From: Candidatus Bathyarchaeota archaeon
Lineage (GTDB): Archaea > Thermoproteota > Bathyarchaeia > Bathyarchaeales > UBA233
Length of the DNA stretch: 5,406 bases
Assembly: GCA_004376975.1 (NCBI GenBank)
Contig: SOJA01000210.1
Location: 1-5,406 of the forward strand
Direction of reading: 5' to 3'
Made by a program: the position numbers and the translations under genes
The notes under the pieces: model-generated
Told to the model about the DNA's origin: nothing
Seen by the model: the letters and a program-made list of their open reading frames with translations, nothing else
Databases searched by the model: none
In this document: piece after piece, positions 1-5,370 of the stretch
Layout: every line of letters begins with the position of its first letter
Numbering within the stretch: position 1 is the first letter of the stretch

Positions 1-95
1 TTAGAATTGCACTGTTGACTTATAAGTATCCTCACTTTGTTTTAGGAGTTTTGAGGCTGCGGCGGTTCCATTATGGAAGATTTCCCATCAAATAA
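1..95 (+). CDS. C-terminal tail of an unidentified plus-strand gene (5' end outside window)
   Basis: The frame starting at base 3 is open from the window edge to a TAA at 93-95 and gives about 30 residues. They combine a hydrophobic stretch (motif YPHFVLGVL) with a basic, aromatic end (LRLRRFHYGRFPIK). That is a plausible C-terminus for a membrane-associated enzyme, but I do not recognise the family. Both other plus frames hit stops within the first 20 bases. A hairpin followed by a T-rich stretch lies 18-60 bases downstream, as expected after a gene end. A chance open frame of 30 codons is quite possible, so the call is weak. Confidence 0.35.
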   Translation, partial: RIALLTYKYPHFVLGVLRLRRFHYGRFPIK

Positions 96-112
96 ACCTT
101 AGAAGACCAGTT

Positions 113-156
113 GGTGTAGGATTCAGCTCCTATCCGTTAGTTGCGATGTTCTTTTC
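113..156 (+). terminator. Hairpin plus T-rich run, possible terminator of the left-edge gene
   Basis: TAGGA (117-121) pairs with TCCTA (128-132) around a six-base loop. The stem can extend through a G-T pair and GG/CC (113-114 with 134-135) with one bulged T. TTCTTTT follows at 150-156. It sits just after the TAA at 93-95. Archaeal termination depends mainly on T-runs, and this one is short, so this is tentative. Confidence 0.25.
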
Positions 157-304
157 ACCTAGAAAAAAACGTTCAATTACACATTAAGAGACTGAAATAA
201 TGCAAACCTAGCGGAAGAAACAGGCGCTGAAGAACTAAGCTGATGTCTGATATGTCTGGAAAGATAAGAAATTATGTGTTTGAGATTCTCAGAAGGTTAC
301 CCAC

Positions 305-330
305 TGGGGGAAGCCCCAACACAACAAAAT
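305..330 (-). terminator. U-rich tract and GC hairpin after the DUF2095-like gene
   Basis: On the minus strand, just past the TAG at 341-339, the transcript reads TTTTGTTGTGTT (329-318). A perfect 5-bp hairpin follows, with TGGGG (305-309) pairing CCCCA (314-318) around a four-base loop. The U-rich tract resembles archaeal termination signals. The hairpin comes after it rather than before it, so its role is unclear. Confidence 0.3.
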
Positions 331-338
331 CAGGCTTG

Positions 339-683
339 CTATGGCTCGTCATGTTTGAAATAGTAGTTTTCTCCTTTTTTAGATCCGAAGCTGCGCACAC
401 CTTTCTCTGAAAGCTGTTTCCTAAGCTTTTCTGCGTATTGCGCCTTTATTTCTCCTCTTTTCTCCATGTAGCTGATTATCTTCTCAGCTTGTTTCACTGT
501 GTCGCATCGCCGGACAAAATCAATTACATCGGGCGTATAGTGGACGAATCGTTTAGAGGTTGCTTTTTCTTCGGTTTGGCTTTCTGTTCTCACAGAGTTG
601 ATTGCAACTTTATGTCTACTGGACTCTAATTCATTCGAGAGATTTGGAAAGAGTTTTTTTAATGCTTTTTTGTCAAGTTCCAC
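339..683 (-). CDS. Small conserved archaeal protein, DUF2095/COG4073-like, function unknown
   Basis: This 114-residue protein has no signal peptide or membrane segment and is rich in charged residues. It resembles the archaeal DUF2095 family by memory of its pattern: an N-terminal LFPNLxxEL motif (11-19), a variable linker (about 22-45), the block YTPDVIDFVRRCDT (49-62), a helical KRGEI segment (75-79), and a C-terminal RSFGxKK...YYFK (97-110). The family has no established biochemical role that I know of. The start is GTG at 683-681, with a good Shine-Dalgarno match AAGGTG five bases upstream. The gap of 86 bases to the upstream nucleotidyltransferase gene contains a TATA-like box, so it may be transcribed separately although it follows on the same strand. 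Gene reality is well supported. The family assignment should be confirmed with a Pfam search. Confidence 0.8.
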   Translation of the reverse strand: MELDKKALKKLFPNLSNELESSRHKVAINSVRTESQTEEKATSKRFVHYTPDVIDFVRRCDTVKQAEKIISYMEKRGEIKAQYAEKLRKQLSEKGVRSFGSKKGENYYFKHDEP

Positions 684-688
684 ATCTG

Positions 689-694
689 CACCTT
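689..694 (-). promoter_or_regulatory. Shine-Dalgarno site fixing the GTG start of the DUF2095-like gene
   Basis: On the minus strand the sequence reads AAGGTG, then five bases, then GTG (683-681). It matches the archaeal anti-Shine-Dalgarno sequence at 16S rRNA 3' ends, and no ATG is available nearby in frame. Confidence 0.6.
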
Positions 695-738
695 CTGTTC
701 TAGCAAGGCAGACTCAGTTTCATGTATTAAGAACTATG

Positions 739-746
739 TATTTAAG
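739..746 (-). promoter_or_regulatory. TATA-like box for the DUF2095-like gene, beside an inverted repeat
   Basis: The minus strand reads CTTAAATA, close to archaeal TATA boxes. It would place a transcript start near 717, about 34 bases before the GTG start. An inverted repeat, CATCA (747-751) with TGATG (761-765), lies immediately upstream between this box and the nucleotidyltransferase stop. It could be a terminator stem for that gene or an operator. Confidence 0.4.
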
Positions 747-769
747 CATCATTTAAGGGGTGATGGACA

Positions 770-1390
770 CTAGTGGGGAACAAATCTTTGTGTAGGATTT
801 TCTTGAAGTGTCTTTTCTAATTCTTGTATGCGAAGACCCGTAATCGTGTCGCCGTATATTTCACATCTTTCTTTACGGTTGGCTTCTTCAGAGCTTCGAA
901 CAATTATTTCAGCTTTATTCTCTGTTGGCAATTCTAAGTAGATGTGAAACGATTGTTTCTTTGATCCTTCTTTCGTTATCGTTACCCATTCAGCTCGCGT
1001 AACAATGATATTGCTTTGGTTTATTACTTTTAAGATGTCGTTTGGTTCATCATGGTACACGGTTATGTCAATATCGCTTTGACGATGTATTGTTCCGCGC
1101 CAAACGCTTCCAATCAGTACTGGATAATAGGTTTTAAGAATCTTCATCAGCTTTAGAGCTTCTTTCCGCATCTGAATTAAACGGTTTTTCCTTGTTGCCC
1201 CTTCTTTTTCCTCTGCTATTCTGTCAAGCTCAATTGCAACTTCAAGATTTGTTGGAAGAAAGTGAACTCGAAAGGTTTCTGCAGCTTTCAGTTTAGCCTG
1301 TTTATATTCTTTTTCAACTCCAAAATAGAGGAGATGAGCAGCTTCCTTTGCAACCTTCTTTCTCAAACTCAGAGAGTTGCCGAGATTCAA
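770..1390 (-). CDS. Predicted nucleotidyltransferase (COG2413-like, pol-beta fold)
   Basis: This 206-residue cytosolic protein has a DNA-polymerase-beta-type nucleotidyltransferase core. GSVWRG (94-99) is followed by SDIDI (105-109), the classic GS...DxD signature whose two aspartates (106 and 108) would bind the metal ions. A third acidic ligand may lie in the strand around HIYLE (149-153) or AEI (160-162). An N-terminal helical region contains EYKQAKLKAAE (28-38) and LPTNLEVAIELDRIAEE (45-61). That arrangement resembles archaeal COG2413 predicted nucleotidyltransferases rather than the short MNT antitoxins. The substrate is unknown. The start is TTG (1390-1388) with GGGTGA four bases upstream. 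The glycosyltransferase stop lies 18 bases before it in the same reading frame, so the two are probably co-transcribed. No HEPN partner is adjacent, so a toxin-antitoxin role is not supported. Confidence 0.82.
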   Translation of the reverse strand: MNLGNSLSLRKKVAKEAAHLLYFGVEKEYKQAKLKAAETFRVHFLPTNLEVAIELDRIAEEKEGATRKNRLIQMRKEALKLMKILKTYYPVLIGSVWRGTIHRQSDIDITVYHDEPNDILKVINQSNIIVTRAEWVTITKEGSKKQSFHIYLELPTENKAEIIVRSSEEANRKERCEIYGDTITGLRIQELEKTLQENPTQRFVPH

Positions 1391-1394
1391 GTGT

Positions 1395-1400
1395 TCACCC
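1395..1400 (-). promoter_or_regulatory. Shine-Dalgarno site supporting a TTG start for the nucleotidyltransferase
   Basis: The minus strand reads GGGTGA followed by four bases and TTG (1390-1388). The next in-frame methionine codon would be about 73 residues in and would remove conserved sequence, so this ribosome site decides the unusual start. Confidence 0.6.
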
Positions 1401-1408
1401 GTAGGAGT

Positions 1409-2677
1409 TTAAGTTTTAGAAATGGTTTGGCGTTTGTTCATTTTCTCGTATAATGCAATTGTTTTTTCCGCTATTTTGTCCCATGTGAATTCTTTCAGCA
1501 CTCTTTGTCTGCCGTTTTTTCCCAGCCATTTTGTCTTTTCAGGATTTTCCAGGGCGCTAGTTATGCCCCAAGCGATGTCTGTTGGATTGTGGGGGTTGAC
1601 GTGGTAGCCGCACTGTTCATCACCGCATGGAATGACTATTTCCCGCATTCCGCTGATGCCTGCTGCTCCGACGACGGTTGGGCGTTCCATGCTCATGGCT
1701 TCAAGGACAACTATCCCGAATGGTTCATAGAGGCTGGGGAATACTGCGACGTCGCATCCGGCGTAATGGAGGATGCGTTCTTCTTCTGGAATGAATTCAA
1801 AACGGAATTTTACGGAATCCTCAAGTTTCATGGTTCTAACCAAATTGGTTAGGTAGTCTTGCAGGTCGCCTAATCCTACTATGATAAGTTTTGCGTTTGG
1901 TTTTTTCTGCAGAACATGAGGCATAGCCATTATAAGCCTGTCAACTCCTTTAACACCCACAAGTCTTCCAATGAAAAGAATCATCAGGTCCTCGTTTTTG
2001 ATGCCGTAAGATTCTCTGAGTTTTCTTGTATCCTCAGCGTTTATTGTTTCTGGATTGTATTTTTGCTCATCTACGCCATTGTAGCATACTTCGATTTTAT
2101 CTTTGGGAAAAGCGAGTTTTGTGAGTTCATCTTTCATAGCGTATGAAACTGTTACGATTAGATCTGCCGAGATTGCGCCGCGGAGTTCAATGTTACTCAC
2201 TACTTCTGAGCCGTTTCCAAGAGTTCTTCCCTTCTCTGTGGAGTGAACATGAAAAGCGAAGGGTAGTCCAAGCTCTTTTTTGATTGTTATTCCAGCGATG
2301 GCTGAAAGCCAGTCATGCGCGACTATGATGTCATATTTGAAGTTTTCTTTTCTTATGAGTTCATTGACGAGTTTTGATGCACTTAGGTAGTTATAGACGA
2401 GAATTTTGGAGAACAAATTGATGCCGCGACCCCATTTCTTGATGTCTTCTGCGATCACATCTGGAAGTGAATCGGAAATGTCAATGTGTAATGGTCGATG
2501 GATTTCTATGCCGCGCCAAATTTCTCGTGTCGGAAGACTGCGAGCATCATCATTCATTGTAAACACGGTGACATCATGGTCCATTAAAACGAATTTTCGT
2601 GTGATTTCAGCTACGTAAGTTCCTAAGCCACCGACGATTTTTGGTGGATATTCATATACCAGCACAGCTATTTTCAT
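1409..2677 (-). CDS. Glycosyltransferase, GT-B fold, GT4/GT5 (glycogen-synthase-like)
   Basis: This protein has 422 residues from the preferred ATG at 2677. It transfers a sugar from a nucleotide-sugar donor; acceptor and donor cannot be read from the sequence. The N-terminal domain opens with EYPPKIVGGLG (9-19), the glycine-rich loop seen in starch/glycogen-synthase-like enzymes. HDW (121-123) and HVHS (143-146) follow. The C-terminal Rossmann domain has GRLVGVKG (237-244), with Arg238 and Lys243 as likely phosphate-binding residues, and the E-x7-E motif EPFGIVVLE (318-326). No membrane segment or signal peptide is seen. Length is normal for GT4. An upstream ATG at 2695 would add six residues (MDREIH). 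I prefer 2677 because GGGA lies seven bases before it and the family usually begins MKIA. The nucleotidyltransferase follows in a likely operon, and a winged-helix/DUF5752-like gene is divergent. Glycogen or glucan synthesis, or protein or lipid glycosylation, are the candidate roles. Confidence 0.9.
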   Translation of the reverse strand: MKIAVLVYEYPPKIVGGLGTYVAEITRKFVLMDHDVTVFTMNDDARSLPTREIWRGIEIHRPLHIDISDSLPDVIAEDIKKWGRGINLFSKILVYNYLSASKLVNELIRKENFKYDIIVAHDWLSAIAGITIKKELGLPFAFHVHSTEKGRTLGNGSEVVSNIELRGAISADLIVTVSYAMKDELTKLAFPKDKIEVCYNGVDEQKYNPETINAEDTRKLRESYGIKNEDLMILFIGRLVGVKGVDRLIMAMPHVLQKKPNAKLIIVGLGDLQDYLTNLVRTMKLEDSVKFRFEFIPEEERILHYAGCDVAVFPSLYEPFGIVVLEAMSMERPTVVGAAGISGMREIVIPCGDEQCGYHVNPHNPTDIAWGITSALENPEKTKWLGKNGRQRVLKEFTWDKIAEKTIALYEKMNKRQTISKT

Positions 2678-2684
2678 GTGAATT

Positions 2685-2688
2685 TCCC
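2685..2688 (-). promoter_or_regulatory. Weak ribosome site favouring the internal ATG of the glycosyltransferase
   Basis: The minus strand reads GGGA, then seven bases, then ATG (2677-2675). The upstream ATG (2695) has no comparable site, though leaderless initiation there cannot be excluded. Confidence 0.4.
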
Positions 2689-2710
2689 TGTCCATGTTGC
2701 TTAGGCTCTG

Positions 2711-2740
2711 TTATTAACGTATGGTGTCACTATTTACGTT
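2711..2740 (-). promoter_or_regulatory. Candidate promoter region of the glycosyltransferase operon
   Basis: Two AT-rich boxes on the minus strand could bind TBP. AACGTAAATA (2740-2731) would give a start near 2709. TTAATAA (2717-2711) would give one near 2690, just before the preferred ATG. Neither matches the consensus well. The first box overlaps the base of the hairpin at 2737-2754. Confidence 0.3.
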
Positions 2741-2803
2741 TTCGGAAGAGAACGGTGACGTTTTGGAAGTGAAAAAACAGATTCGGCCTCTTTTTGCGTT
2801 TTC
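2736..2803. repeat. Repeated CGTTTT motif with a GGAA-loop hairpin in the divergent control region
   Basis: ACGTTTTCGGAAG (2736-2748) recurs as ACGTTTTGGAAG (2758-2769), exactly 22 bases or about two helical turns apart. CGTTTTC appears again at 2797-2803. The first copy also forms a 7-bp hairpin: CGTTTTC (2737-2743) pairs with GAGAACG (2748-2754), including one G-T pair, around GGAA, a GNRA-type loop if read on the plus strand. The position upstream of the glycosyltransferase suggests an operator, but this is inference. Confidence 0.35.
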
Positions 2804-2922
2804 AAGAAAATGTTCAGATGTGATGTTTTCGTGCAGGTTACCCTTAAGCTTTTAATGTCGAACCCTTTGTTAATACGTGGGATCTTCCTGAAGAATAGAA
2901 AATCTGAAAAGTGAATTGTGCG

Positions 2923-2930
2923 TATAATAG
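2923..2930 (+). promoter_or_regulatory. TATA-like box before the winged-helix/DUF5752-like gene
   Basis: TATAATAG is centred about 22 bases before the ATG at 2949. That would fit a leaderless transcript, which would also explain the lack of a Shine-Dalgarno site. The spacing is slightly short. An alternative box, CTTTTAAT (2849-2856), would give a leader of about 70 bases. Confidence 0.3.
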
Positions 2931-2948
2931 TAATTGGATGTAGTTGAA

Positions 2949-3509
2949 ATGAGACTGTCACCTGTTAAGAGACTGGTTCTTGAAACTATGTGGGTGCTTG
3001 ATAAGCCTGCTAAGGCTGTTGAGATAGCTGAAGAGGTAGGGTTAGGTTTTCCTTCTGTTATGATGCATATAATAGGGCTTGGCAAGATGGAGTATGTGAA
3101 GGTGCCTGAGAAAGGGCAGTACATCATAACGGAAAACGGAAAAAAAGCGCTTGGTTTCCCTGAAATCGATGGAGAAAAAGCTCAACAAATCTTGGAATAC
3201 CTACCTGTGGAAAAGTCATTTCATTTTTACGCTGACGTCGGAAAACCCTTAAATGTTTTTGCAGCAAACCTCCAGGATTTCTGCGACAAAATCTTGAAAG
3301 TTGACATAAGTTCAATAGAATTTCACACATGTCACGGAGATTTCCAAGCATGGTTTGCAGCACTGGGCGACATAGAACTGTCGAGAAAGATCTTGCTAAT
3401 TCAAGAGAGGAAAGCGTCTGGAGAGGAATTACGGAAGAAACTTTATGATACTGCAAAAGATCGATGTGAAGAACTGTCGAAAATAAGGCATACAGCTGTA
3501 CTCAAGTGA
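2949..3509 (+). CDS. Winged-helix protein with a DUF5752-like C-terminal domain
   Basis: The protein has 186 residues from the ATG at 2949. Residues 5-67 read as a winged-helix DNA-binding domain: a helix with VLETMWVLD, a helix-turn-helix around AVEIAEEVGLGFPSVMMHI, then a wing with KGQYIITENGKKAL. Residues about 75-186 resemble DUF5752. The markers are FHFY (91-94), a helix ANLQDFCDKI, SSIEFH...GDFQAW (121-135), LGDIEL (139-144) and a long charged C-terminal helix. DUF5752 has no assigned function that I can name. Family members are, to my recollection, sometimes linked with carbohydrate enzymes. A TTG at 2934 would add five residues, but neither start has a ribosome site. The gene is divergent from the glycosyltransferase and its stop is 12 bases from that of the FBP enzyme. 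I infer a transcription regulator whose C-terminal domain may sense a ligand. The DNA-binding part is surer than the rest. Confidence 0.8.
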   Translation: MRLSPVKRLVLETMWVLDKPAKAVEIAEEVGLGFPSVMMHIIGLGKMEYVKVPEKGQYIITENGKKALGFPEIDGEKAQQILEYLPVEKSFHFYADVGKPLNVFAANLQDFCDKILKVDISSIEFHTCHGDFQAWFAALGDIELSRKILLIQERKASGEELRKKLYDTAKDRCEELSKIRHTAVLK

Positions 3510-3521
3510 TCAAATACAGGT

Positions 3522-4646
3522 TTAGAATGGTTTAAAGCGTTCCTTGAGTCTTTCCAGAATCTTTGGTAGAGTTGTGTATTCCATCTCTTCAATGCCTAAA
3601 CGCGCAGGTTCAAATTCACCCATACGCCTAAGTAGAGAAGCATATTCCATAGTTTCACGTCTAGCCATATCAAAAGCTGGATCAGCGAACAAATCAGCCA
3701 CCATAGGTTTTCCACTATCATCGCATGCAATGTTGCCGTTTGAAACTTGAAAGCTTAATGCAACAATCCTTGGAGGACCATCAAAAACAGTGCATTTCGC
3801 GTCTTTCACACTGACAGGCATTAGTGGACCCCAATGGCTTCCACGCATCCACCCTGCAACCAGATAACTGTGCATGAAGGGAACAAGAATCTCGCCTAAA
3901 GCTGGTAGCCCATGCTGCGCACGCACAATAAGTACAGGATCATCTTTTCCAACGTATTTGCCAGCAATTCTTGAAAGTTTGGTTACACTGCCAACAGCAC
4001 ATATCAAGTCGTCTCTAGCCCTCCAAACACGCGAAACCATATATCGTCCCACAGTTCCAATGAGCCCAACTAGCTCATACACTTCTTCAGGACATTTCAG
4101 AACAACAGCCTTGTTTTCTACAGTATCCAGCACCTCAAATTTGAAGCCGCCACCCATATCCGGGTCGATTACTAGTCCAGCAGTATTCATCGGATCAGCA
4201 AATATGCGAAACAGTGGGAGATTGAAAGCTCCAGCAGAGGTTTTGTCCGCTGCAAAAACAACAATTGGGTCAGAACCTCTTTCCTCAATTTCCATTTCAG
4301 CCACTCCTGGACCCATGCCCCTAACGTTTCCGCTGAAAGCTGTTTTCAAAAGGTCTTGCCCAGCACCATAGAGCTTTAGTTCTAAAGCCTTTTTTGCAGC
4401 TTCCTGGAATGTGTCCCAAGCAAGCTTATGAATCTCCGAGTTTGACTTGCCTCTTCCGTGAATCATAAGAAGCTGCAGATCATCTCCAACATTGAAAACA
4501 TGGTAGCTGTTGATTAATCCTTCTTCTTTTGCCTTCTTCAGATTTTTCTCTGCAACGTTAAACAATGGTTCTGGAACAACATGATGCCCTCCCAGAGAAC
4601 CAACATCACATTTGATCAGGGAAATCGTGGTTTTTCTCAGCATCAT
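3522..4646 (-). CDS. fbp: Fructose-1,6-bisphosphate aldolase/phosphatase (FBPAP, class V FBPase)
   Basis: This 374-residue bifunctional gluconeogenic enzyme condenses glyceraldehyde 3-phosphate and dihydroxyacetone phosphate, then dephosphorylates the product irreversibly to fructose 6-phosphate. It is a cytosolic, Mg-dependent oligomer in characterised archaea. The family's active-site residues appear present: CDVGSLGGHH gives Asp14 and His21, then GDD (Asp55, Asp56), Gln97, AADK (Asp134, Lys135), YVGKDDP (Tyr231, Lys234 for the Schiff base, Asp235, Asp236), Gln244 and a C-terminal Tyr (probably Tyr357). The sequence is full length and uninterrupted. Two ATGs lie in tandem (4646 and 4643). 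GTGAT at 4653-4649 is better spaced for the second, whereas the TATA-like box at 4668-4675 would start transcription near 4646, so leaderless initiation is also possible. The divergent neighbour is a DNA-binding protein, a candidate regulator. Identification is very secure. Confidence 0.97.
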   Translation of the reverse strand: MMLRKTTISLIKCDVGSLGGHHVVPEPLFNVAEKNLKKAKEEGLINSYHVFNVGDDLQLLMIHGRGKSNSEIHKLAWDTFQEAAKKALELKLYGAGQDLLKTAFSGNVRGMGPGVAEMEIEERGSDPIVVFAADKTSAGAFNLPLFRIFADPMNTAGLVIDPDMGGGFKFEVLDTVENKAVVLKCPEEVYELVGLIGTVGRYMVSRVWRARDDLICAVGSVTKLSRIAGKYVGKDDPVLIVRAQHGLPALGEILVPFMHSYLVAGWMRGSHWGPLMPVSVKDAKCTVFDGPPRIVALSFQVSNGNIACDDSGKPMVADLFADPAFDMARRETMEYASLLRRMGEFEPARLGIEEMEYTTLPKILERLKERFKPF

Positions 4647-4667
4647 ATATCACTTAATATAAGCTTT

Positions 4668-4675
4668 AATTTAAG
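4668..4675 (-). promoter_or_regulatory. TATA-like box of the FBP aldolase/phosphatase gene
   Basis: The minus strand reads AACC then TTAAATT, i.e. CTTAAATT at 4675-4668. It is centred about 25 bases before the first ATG, implying a leaderless or near-leaderless transcript. A small palindrome CTTA-ATA-TAAG (4653-4663) sits at the predicted transcript start and could be an operator. Confidence 0.4.
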
Positions 4676-4689
4676 GTTAAGTTGTTCTT

Positions 4690-4697
4690 CTTAAAAG
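4690..4697 (+). promoter_or_regulatory. TATA-like box of the RHH/winged-helix gene
   Basis: CTTAAAAG would place a start near 4719 and a leader of roughly 40-50 bases. It lies about 15 bases from the FBP enzyme's TATA-like box on the other strand, so the two promoters are back to back and one bound protein could affect both. Confidence 0.3.
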
Positions 4698-4767
4698 ATT
4701 TCCTGAAGAAAAGTGAAGAAAACATGAAATAACTAGTAACTGATATTAGAGCAGTGTGGGAAGATTC

Positions 4768-5268
4768 ATGGAGAAGTTGCGGGTTATATCAGTGAAAATA
4801 CCGGATGAAGTCTACAAAGAAATGATTTTGCGTGTTCCTGAAGGAGAAAGAAGCCGTTTCATTCGAGATGCAATATTGGAGAAGCTGCGAAAGACACCGA
4901 AGCCGGATAAGATTCTGGAGCTGGAAGGAAGACTTGGCAAAATGGAAAAAGAGTTTGCACAAATAAGGAAATATCTTGCAGACTTAGAATTGCTCACGTA
5001 TGAACGTGGAAAAACAGACCCGCACATGTTTTGCATGGATGAAATAGATCATAAAGTAATAAATTACCTCATTCATTACAAAGGCGCAACTACGCCGGAA
5101 CTGGCAGAATACCTCAAAACAAACAGGTGGCTAATATTGAACAGACTGAGAAAAATACAGAAAAAATCAAGAACCCAGCTTGGAAAATCCATAATAGATT
5201 ATTATTCCGGAGAAAAATCAGGAAAAAAACGGGCATGGTGGATCAACGAAGAACTAATCGAAATATAG
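4768..5268 (+). CDS. Transcription regulator with RHH, coiled coil and winged-helix domains
   Basis: The protein has 166 residues from the ATG at 4768. Residues 3-42 form a ribbon-helix-helix domain: strand RVISVKIP, helix DEVYKEMILRV, then the turn and second helix ERSRFIRDAILEKL. Residues about 47-77 are a charged heptad-like coiled coil (ILELEGRL, MEKEFAQI). Residues about 89-166 look like a winged-helix domain: DEIDHKVINYLIHYKG, the recognition region TTPELAEYLKTNRWLILNRL, then a basic wing ending KKRAWWINEELI. RHH proteins bind DNA as dimers, so the coil probably sets the dimer and the second domain offers a further DNA or protein contact. A GTG at 4756 would add four residues; ATG is preferred because GGGA lies six bases upstream and the RHH strand begins directly after it. 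The gene is divergent from the FBP enzyme and upstream of a tRNA. The target is unknown; control of the neighbouring promoter or of itself is inference. Confidence 0.82.
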   Translation: MEKLRVISVKIPDEVYKEMILRVPEGERSRFIRDAILEKLRKTPKPDKILELEGRLGKMEKEFAQIRKYLADLELLTYERGKTDPHMFCMDEIDHKVINYLIHYKGATTPELAEYLKTNRWLILNRLRKIQKKSRTQLGKSIIDYYSGEKSGKKRAWWINEELIEI

Positions 5269-5278
5269 CTCACGCAAC

Positions 5279-5286
5279 AATTAATT
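5279..5286 (+). promoter_or_regulatory. TATA-like box for the tRNA-Arg gene
   Basis: AATTAATT is centred about 27 bases before the first base of the tRNA (5310), the usual distance for an archaeal promoter. It is a poor consensus match but is the only AT-rich box at that distance in the 41-base gap after the regulator gene. Confidence 0.35.
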
Positions 5287-5341
5287 CTAGGCATCCATAA
5301 CTCTATTTTGGGCCCGTAGCCTAGTATGGATCAAGGCGCCG

Positions 5342-5362
5342 AATCACAGAATGGATGCGCAA
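5342..5362 (+). other. Non-canonical tRNA intron at position 29/30 (21 bases)
   Basis: A splice motif is visible. The 4-bp helix GCGC (5336-5339) pairs with GCGC (5357-5360). The 5' bulge CGA (5340-5342) is cut after G5341. The inner helix ATC (5343-5345) pairs GAT (5354-5356). The 3' bulge AAG (5361-5363) is cut after A5362. The outer helix is weak, so it is an HBh' rather than full hBHBh' motif, as is common for introns outside the anticodon loop. Confidence 0.8.
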
Positions 5363-5370
5363 GCCTCCGG

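Larger units (their letters stand above)
96..338. other. Intergenic stretch without a convincing gene
   Basis: Apart from the two hairpins listed separately, I see no supported gene here. A plus-strand open frame (243-410) begins in this region but derives its hydrophobic part from the antisense of the next gene, and it is treated as spurious. A run of seven A at 163-169 reads as T7 on the minus strand and could stop read-through from the minus-strand genes. No complete C/D-box guide RNA pattern was found. Confidence 0.5.

Noticed and set aside
294..302. AGGTTACCC repeated near 2836-2844
   Set aside because: A nine-base match between two places in 5.4 kb is expected by chance, and the flanks do not match.
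243..410. A 55-codon plus-strand open frame with an apparent membrane segment (GLLWLVMFEIVVFSFF)
   Set aside because: The hydrophobic part lies almost entirely in the exact antisense register of the DUF2095-like gene's 3' end, where charged codons read as hydrophobic ones. There is no ribosome site or well-placed TATA box, and it does not match SecE or Sec61-beta patterns.
770..1390. A possible MNT-HEPN toxin-antitoxin system
   Set aside because: The GS...DxD motif is shared, but the protein is twice the length of typical MNT antitoxins, has a distinct N-terminal helical region, and no HEPN (RX4-6H) protein is adjacent.
1505..2146. Plus-strand open frames opposite the glycosyltransferase
   Set aside because: The minus strand encodes uninterrupted glycosyltransferase motifs here, and the plus frames show no family pattern.
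2820..2907. A C/D-box guide RNA, from GTGATGT near 2820 and CTGA near 2888 and 2904
   Set aside because: The spacing between boxes is far larger than in archaeal guide RNAs, and no C' box lies between the two CTGA motifs.
2734..2961. A 75-codon minus-strand frame in the divergent control region
   Set aside because: It crosses the start of the winged-helix gene, has no ribosome site, and its composition looks like translated AT-rich intergenic DNA.
3874..4371. A 165-codon open frame on the plus strand
   Set aside because: It is antisense to the middle of the FBP enzyme, whose conserved active-site motifs prove the minus strand is coding. The plus reading is rich in Ser, Pro and Thr with no recognisable domain.
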